This document shows positions 60,541 to 64,000 of a stretch of 64,000 nucleotides of DNA, piece by piece. Numbering within the stretch: position 1 is the first letter of the stretch; every line of letters starts with the position of its first letter. Origin of the DNA: Xanthobacter agilis (lineage in GTDB: Bacteria; Pseudomonadota; Alphaproteobacteria; Rhizobiales; Xanthobacteraceae); contig NZ_JABWGX010000004.1 in NCBI RefSeq assembly GCF_021730435.1, positions 62,001 to 126,000 of the forward strand, given 5' to 3'. The translations under genes and the position numbers were made by a program. The notes under the pieces are model-generated. The model was given only the letters and a program-made list of their open reading frames with translations, was not told the origin of the DNA and searched no databases.

Positions 60541-60556
60541 CGGAATGAATATTGCT
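60541..60556 (+). promoter_or_regulatory. Putative sigma-54 promoter of the pseudo-receiver operon
   Basis: CGGAATGAATATTGCT has GG and GC 10 nt apart and a TTGCT -12 element, but its -24 part lacks TGGCAC. It is 73 bp before the ATG and 89-134 bp downstream of the two NifA sites. Confidence 0.45.
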
Positions 60557-60628
60557 TGATGCGAACAGGCGGCTGGCCCGCGTGGCCGGGCGCTGTCAGC
60601 GGCGTTGAGGATTTGAGCGAGGAGCGAC

Positions 60629-61063
60629 ATGCAGATCGGCGTTGAAACTTCCAAGGCTGTCGACCAGCGGCGCGTCTTCGTCGTGGACGAGGACGAGATC
60701 ATCCGGGCGGCGCTGCAGTTCATGCTGCATGACGAGATCGAGACCCACGAACTCGCCACCCCGGAAGAAGCCTATGAGAAGGGAACCGGCTGGCTGCTGC
60801 CCCATGTGGTGCTGCTGGGCGTGTCCTACATCAAGAGCCGGGGCAACGAGATCATCGCCGAGATGAAGGAGAAGTTCCCGAACGTGCGCATCCTCATCGT
60901 CTGCGACAAGGCGGACGAGGCGGTCGCGGTCGGCGCCATGAAGGCCGGCGCCGCCGGCGCGGTGGTGAAGCCGCTCACGCTCGAGGGTGTACGCAAGAAA
61001 GTGGACACGGTGCTGGGCCGCGGCGGCGCCGCGCCCTTGGTCCAGCTTTCCATCCTGAAATAA
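60629..61063 (+). CDS. Receiver-domain protein without phospho-acceptor aspartate
   Basis: The 144-residue protein is a single CheY-like domain: RRVFVVDEDEIIRAALQFML (acidic pair retained), PHVVLLGVSYIKSRGNEI, RILIVCDKADEAVAVGAMKAGAAGAVVKPLTLEGVRKK. The residue usually Asp (VLLDxxxP) is Gly (VLLGVSY) and the usual Thr/Ser is Cys. The Lys in VVKP is kept. It cannot be phosphorylated in the normal way, so it is a pseudo-receiver. It begins the operon divergent from nifH, and its GAGGAGCGAC site precedes the ATG. Confidence 0.85.
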   Translation: MQIGVETSKAVDQRRVFVVDEDEIIRAALQFMLHDEIETHELATPEEAYEKGTGWLLPHVVLLGVSYIKSRGNEIIAEMKEKFPNVRILIVCDKADEAVAVGAMKAGAAGAVVKPLTLEGVRKKVDTVLGRGGAAPLVQLSILK

Positions 61064-61084
61064 GGCGAACAACAGGGGTCACGC

Positions 61085-61522
61085 GTGGCGACAGTCGTCT
61101 TTTACGAGAAGCCCGGCTGCGGCACCAATGCCCGGCAGAAGCTGATGCTGGCCAATGCCGGCCACGCGCTGGAGGTGAAAAGCCTGCTGGCCGAGCCGTG
61201 GACCGTCGCGCGGCTGAAGTCGTTCTTCGGCCAGACGCCGGTCGCGAGCTGGTTCAACCCGGCCGCCCCGGCGGTGAAGTCCGGCGCCGTCGATCCGGCG
61301 GCCATGGAGGCCGAGGCCGCCCTCGCGCTGATGGTGGAACAGCCGATCCTGATCCGCCGCCCGCTGGTGGAGGTGGAGGGCGCGCGCTGCGCCGGCTTCG
61401 ATCGCGAGCCGGTGCTCTCGCTGCTCGGCGCGGGCGTGGTGCCGCCGGAAGGCTGCTCGCGGCCCGCCGATGGCGCCTCCTGTCCCGATCCGACGGCCGC
61501 CACGCCGTCCGTGCAGCCGTGA
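61085..61522 (+). CDS. Nitrogenase-associated ArsC/Spx-fold protein
   Basis: The 145-residue protein (MATVVFYEKPGCGTNARQKLMLANAGHALEVKSLLAEPWTVARLKSFFGQTPVASWFNPAAPAVKSG...) matches the nitrogenase-associated (nitro_assoc) members of the ArsC family: thioredoxin-like fold with the KPGCGTNARQ motif, one Cys at residue 12. The family occurs in nif clusters and its role is unknown; arsenate reduction is unlikely without partner Cys. It starts with GTG. Its stop overlaps the next start by 4 bp. Confidence 0.85.
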   Translation: MATVVFYEKPGCGTNARQKLMLANAGHALEVKSLLAEPWTVARLKSFFGQTPVASWFNPAAPAVKSGAVDPAAMEAEAALALMVEQPILIRRPLVEVEGARCAGFDREPVLSLLGAGVVPPEGCSRPADGASCPDPTAATPSVQP

Positions 61523-63141
61523 ACGTCGCGGCGGCCCCGGCCGCGACTCCGGCGGAGGTGGCGATCGCCTATCATGAGCGCACCAAGCACAGCCTGAAGC
61601 GCTATGCGGCGGGTCCCGAAACCCTGGACTGGGACGGGCAGCCCGACCCGTTCCGGCAGTTCGCGGGCGCCGCGCGCACCGAGCTGCCCTTGCTGGCGGA
61701 CCAGCTCGACACCGTTTACGCGGACCTGTTCGTGCCGGGGGCGGTGGCGCCGGCCCCGCTCTCGCTGGCCGCCGTATCGACGCTCTTGGAATTGTCGGTG
61801 GGGCTCACCGCGTGGAAGGAGCTGGGGCCGGACCGGTGGGCGGTGCGCGCCAATCCGTCCAGCGGCAATCTGCATCCCACCGAAACCTATGTGATCGCGC
61901 AGAATGTGCCGGCGCTGCCAAGCGGCCTCCATCATTATGCGTGCCGCGATCATGTCCTGGAGCTGCGCTGCCCGAGCGCGGAGGCGGAGAGCGCCGCCGC
62001 CGGCCGGCTGTGGATCGGCCTCAGCTCCATTCATTGGCGCGAGGCGTGGAAATACGGCGAGCGCGCCTTCCGCTATTGCCAGCTCGACACCGGCCACGCC
62101 GTTGCGGCCTTCCGCTACGCGGCGGCGGCGTTGGGCTGGCGGGCGCAGCTCGTGCGCGGCCTGGACAGTGCCGCCCTCGCGGCGCTGCTGGGGCTCGACC
62201 GGGCGGAGGATTTTCCCGGCGCCGAGCGCGAGGAGCCGGAACTGCTGATCGCCATCGACGCGGACCCCGGCGCGGCGTTCGTGGCCGATGCGCTGCCGGC
62301 GCTGGACCGCGCGCACTGGACCGGCACCGCCAATGTGCTGGACCGCCATCCCATGTACCGTTGGCCAGTGATCGATGAGGTGGCCCGCGCCACCCGAGTG
62401 ACGCAAGCCACGGCCGCGCCGCCGCCGCAGGCGGGGCCGGATTATCCGCCGCGCCTGCCGCCGGCCACCGCGCGGGCGGCGGGCGTCATCCTCGGCCGGC
62501 GCAGCGCGCAGCGGTTCGAGGCCAAGTACCACATGCCGCGCGAGACTTTCTGGTCCCTGCTCGACGCGCTCTTGCCGCGCGCGGTGGCGCCGTTTGACGT
62601 GTGGGAGCGGCCGGCGGCGCTGCACCCCATCGTGTTCGTGCACAAGGTGGAAGGGCTGGAGAGCGGTCTTTATGCGCTGCCCCGGCTACCGGCGGCGGGC
62701 GACGTCCTGCGGTCCCTGCTGCGGGATGATTTCGAATGGACCAGGCCCGAGGGCTGCCCCGCGCATCTGCCGCTCTACCGCCTCGTCCGCAATGACGCGC
62801 GGGGCGTCATTCGCACCTTGAGCTGTCACCAGGCCATCGCCGGCGACAGCTGCTTTTCGCTCGGCATGCTCGCCACCTTCGATGAGGCGATGGCGGGCGG
62901 GGCGGAGCATTACCGGTACTTGTTCTGGGAAGCGGGAATGATCGGGCAGGCGTTGTATCTGGAGGCGGAGGCGGCGGGCCTGCGCGGCACCGGCATCGGC
63001 TGCTATTTTGACGACGATTTCCATCACCTGCTCGGCCTCCAGGGGCGGCAGTTCCAATCCATGTATCACTTTACCGTCGGGCGACCCATGACGGATGCCC
63101 GCATCGTCTCATCCCCGGCCTATCCGGGCAGAAAGGCTTGA
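61519..63141 (+). CDS. Tandem nitroreductase-domain protein
   Basis: The 540-residue protein has two nitroreductase-like regions. The first (about residues 80-260) includes RWAVRANPSSGNLHPTETYVI and FRYCQLDTGHAVAAFRYAAAALGW; the second (about residues 320-530) includes GVILGRRSAQRFEAKYHMP, LHPIVFVHKVEGLESGLYALPRLP and EAGMIGQALYLEAEAAGLRGTGIGCYFDDD. This resembles SagB/McbC-type oxidoreductases, which use FMN, although a full FMN set is not confirmed. The GTG start overlaps the ArsC-like stop (GTGA). Function in the nif context unknown. Confidence 0.75.
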   Translation: MNVAAAPAATPAEVAIAYHERTKHSLKRYAAGPETLDWDGQPDPFRQFAGAARTELPLLADQLDTVYADLFVPGAVAPAPLSLAAVSTLLELSVGLTAWKELGPDRWAVRANPSSGNLHPTETYVIAQNVPALPSGLHHYACRDHVLELRCPSAEAESAAAGRLWIGLSSIHWREAWKYGERAFRYCQLDTGHAVAAFRYAAAALGWRAQLVRGLDSAALAALLGLDRAEDFPGAEREEPELLIAIDADPGAAFVADALPALDRAHWTGTANVLDRHPMYRWPVIDEVARATRVTQATAAPPPQAGPDYPPRLPPATARAAGVILGRRSAQRFEAKYHMPRETFWSLLDALLPRAVAPFDVWERPAALHPIVFVHKVEGLESGLYALPRLPAAGDVLRSLLRDDFEWTRPEGCPAHLPLYRLVRNDARGVIRTLSCHQAIAGDSCFSLGMLATFDEAMAGGAEHYRYLFWEAGMIGQALYLEAEAAGLRGTGIGCYFDDDFHHLLGLQGRQFQSMYHFTVGRPMTDARIVSSPAYPGRKA

Positions 63142-63151
63142 GGAGGCTGCC

Positions 63152-63952
63152 ATGGCCGAACGCGTTCCGTTCCGCTGCATCGGCGTCAAGGAAGCCGACG
63201 CGCTGCTGAAGGATCCCCGCACTGTCACCCTCGACGTGCGCGATGCCGGCGCCTATGGCGCCAGCCATGTGGAAGGCGCCCGCAACATCACGTTTTCGGG
63301 CCTTTCCGAGCTGATCGTCGGTACCCCCAAGGCGGCGCCGGTGCTGATTTATTGCTACCATGGCCACGCCAGCCGCGAATTTGCGCAGACCTTGTCCGAT
63401 TTCGGCTTCAAGGACGTGTACAGCCTCGATGGCGGCTATGAAGCCTGGCAGAGCTGGGAGCACGCCAATGCCCCCACCGGCACGCCCGACGCGACCCTCG
63501 CCGGCTGGCTCACCGGGCTCGGCTTTCCGGCCGAGGGCATCAATGCCACGGTGGACAACGGCATGACGCCGCTGATGAAGGCGGCACGGGAGGGGCTCGG
63601 CGAGATCGTGGACCGGCTGATCGCCCTCGGCGCGGCGCTCGACCAGCGCAATGCGGACGGCAACACCGCCCTCTGGCTCGCCTGCGTCGGCGATCACCTC
63701 GATATCATCACCGCTCTGGCGAAGGCGGGGATCGACATCGACAACTGCAACGACAACGGCGCCACCTCGCTCATGTATGCCTCGTCCGCCGGCAAGGCGG
63801 ACGTGGTGGCGCGGCTGCTGGAGCTTGGCGCCGATCCCCTGCCGGAAACCCTCGACGGCTTTTCCGCCCTCGATCTTGCCGCCACCGAGGCCTGCCTTTT
63901 GCTGCTGCGGAAGGCCGCCAAAGCCGCCAAGGCGGGGCTCGCTCCGGCCTGA
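63152..63952 (+). CDS. Rhodanese-ankyrin fusion protein
   Basis: The 266-residue protein has a rhodanese domain at the N-terminus: VKEADALLKDPRTVTLDVRDAGAYGASHVEGARNITFSG, then VLIYCYHGHASREFAQTLSDFGFKDVYSLDGGYEAWQ with the active Cys in CYHGHAS. The C-terminal half has ankyrin repeats (MTPLMKAAREGLGEIVDRLIALGAALDQRNADGNTALWLACVGDHLDIITALAKAG.. NDNGATSLMYASSAGKADVVARLLELGADP). Rhodaneses handle sulfane sulfur; ankyrins bind proteins. Such fusions occur in nif clusters, function unknown. The GGAGG site fixes the ATG. It is the last gene of the window. Confidence 0.88.
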   Translation: MAERVPFRCIGVKEADALLKDPRTVTLDVRDAGAYGASHVEGARNITFSGLSELIVGTPKAAPVLIYCYHGHASREFAQTLSDFGFKDVYSLDGGYEAWQSWEHANAPTGTPDATLAGWLTGLGFPAEGINATVDNGMTPLMKAAREGLGEIVDRLIALGAALDQRNADGNTALWLACVGDHLDIITALAKAGIDIDNCNDNGATSLMYASSAGKADVVARLLELGADPLPETLDGFSALDLAATEACLLLLRKAAKAAKAGLAPA

Positions 63953-64000
63953 TCCGCCGCCACGCGCGCAGCGCGCCTTTGTCCCGTCGACCGCCGGCGC

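Overview
This 64 kb window is GC-rich and reads as the chromosome of a nitrogen-fixing alphaproteobacterium, most likely of the Hyphomicrobiales and perhaps Xanthobacter/Azorhizobium-like. The placement is inference. It rests on alphaproteobacterial families (DUF1491, DUF2093, DUF4170, paired DUF1254/DUF1214 proteins), an alphaproteobacterial division/cell-wall order (murB, ddl, ftsQ, ftsA, ftsZ, lpxC), and nif/fix genes behind NifA/sigma-54 promoters with FixK/FNR-type boxes.

Region 1 (1-27.1 kb) is mostly housekeeping. It holds a partial histidine kinase, purD, xseA, a lipid A/Kdo block (lpxK, kdtA, a DUF374 acyltransferase), a cysQ-like phosphatase, ubiA, murB, an odd soluble chemoreceptor-like gene, then ddl-ftsQ-ftsA-ftsZ-lpxC closed by a terminator, a 2-hydroxyacid dehydrogenase, and a bolA/monothiol-glutaredoxin pair.

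Region 2 (27.4-54.5 kb) is a dense nif accessory island. A plus-strand group carries a YqeB-like molybdo-enzyme maturation protein, a TPR protein and a SufT-like DUF59 protein. Small transcription units follow, with Rieske proteins, a GST, a truncated haemoglobin, a GNAT-like protein and many small unknowns. A long minus-strand nifB operon (45.2 to 38.8 kb) runs nifB, ferredoxin, HesB-like, TPR, LRV Fe-S protein, nifZ, nifZ, two small nif-associated genes, a DegT-fold protein and a ferredoxin-fold protein. Behind it lies iscA-nifU(C-terminal)-nifS-nifT-SIR2, and then further unknown, Rieske, FAD and sulfurtransferase genes.

Region 3 (54.9-64 kb) holds fixABCX (electron bifurcation to nitrogenase), a solitary nifH with its own terminator and no nifDK, and a divergent operon of a pseudo-receiver, a nitrogenase-associated ArsC-like protein, a tandem nitroreductase-domain protein and a rhodanese-ankyrin fusion.

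Regulation is readable from the DNA. Sigma-54 promoters precede nifH, nifB, iscA and fixA, each with TGT-N10-ACA NifA sites upstream. FixK/FNR-like boxes sit just upstream of the sigma-54 promoters of nifH and iscA, and one precedes the GNAT-like gene. The most notable theme is that several nif-cluster proteins keep an enzyme or redox fold but have lost its key residues: a DegT aminotransferase without the PLP lysine, a ferredoxin without cysteines, a dienelactone hydrolase without nucleophile or histidine, a receiver domain without the phospho-aspartate, and a HesB protein without the CGC motif. nifD, nifK, nifE, nifN, nifX, nifA and nifW were not found in this window. No tRNA, rRNA, CRISPR array or transposase was recognised.
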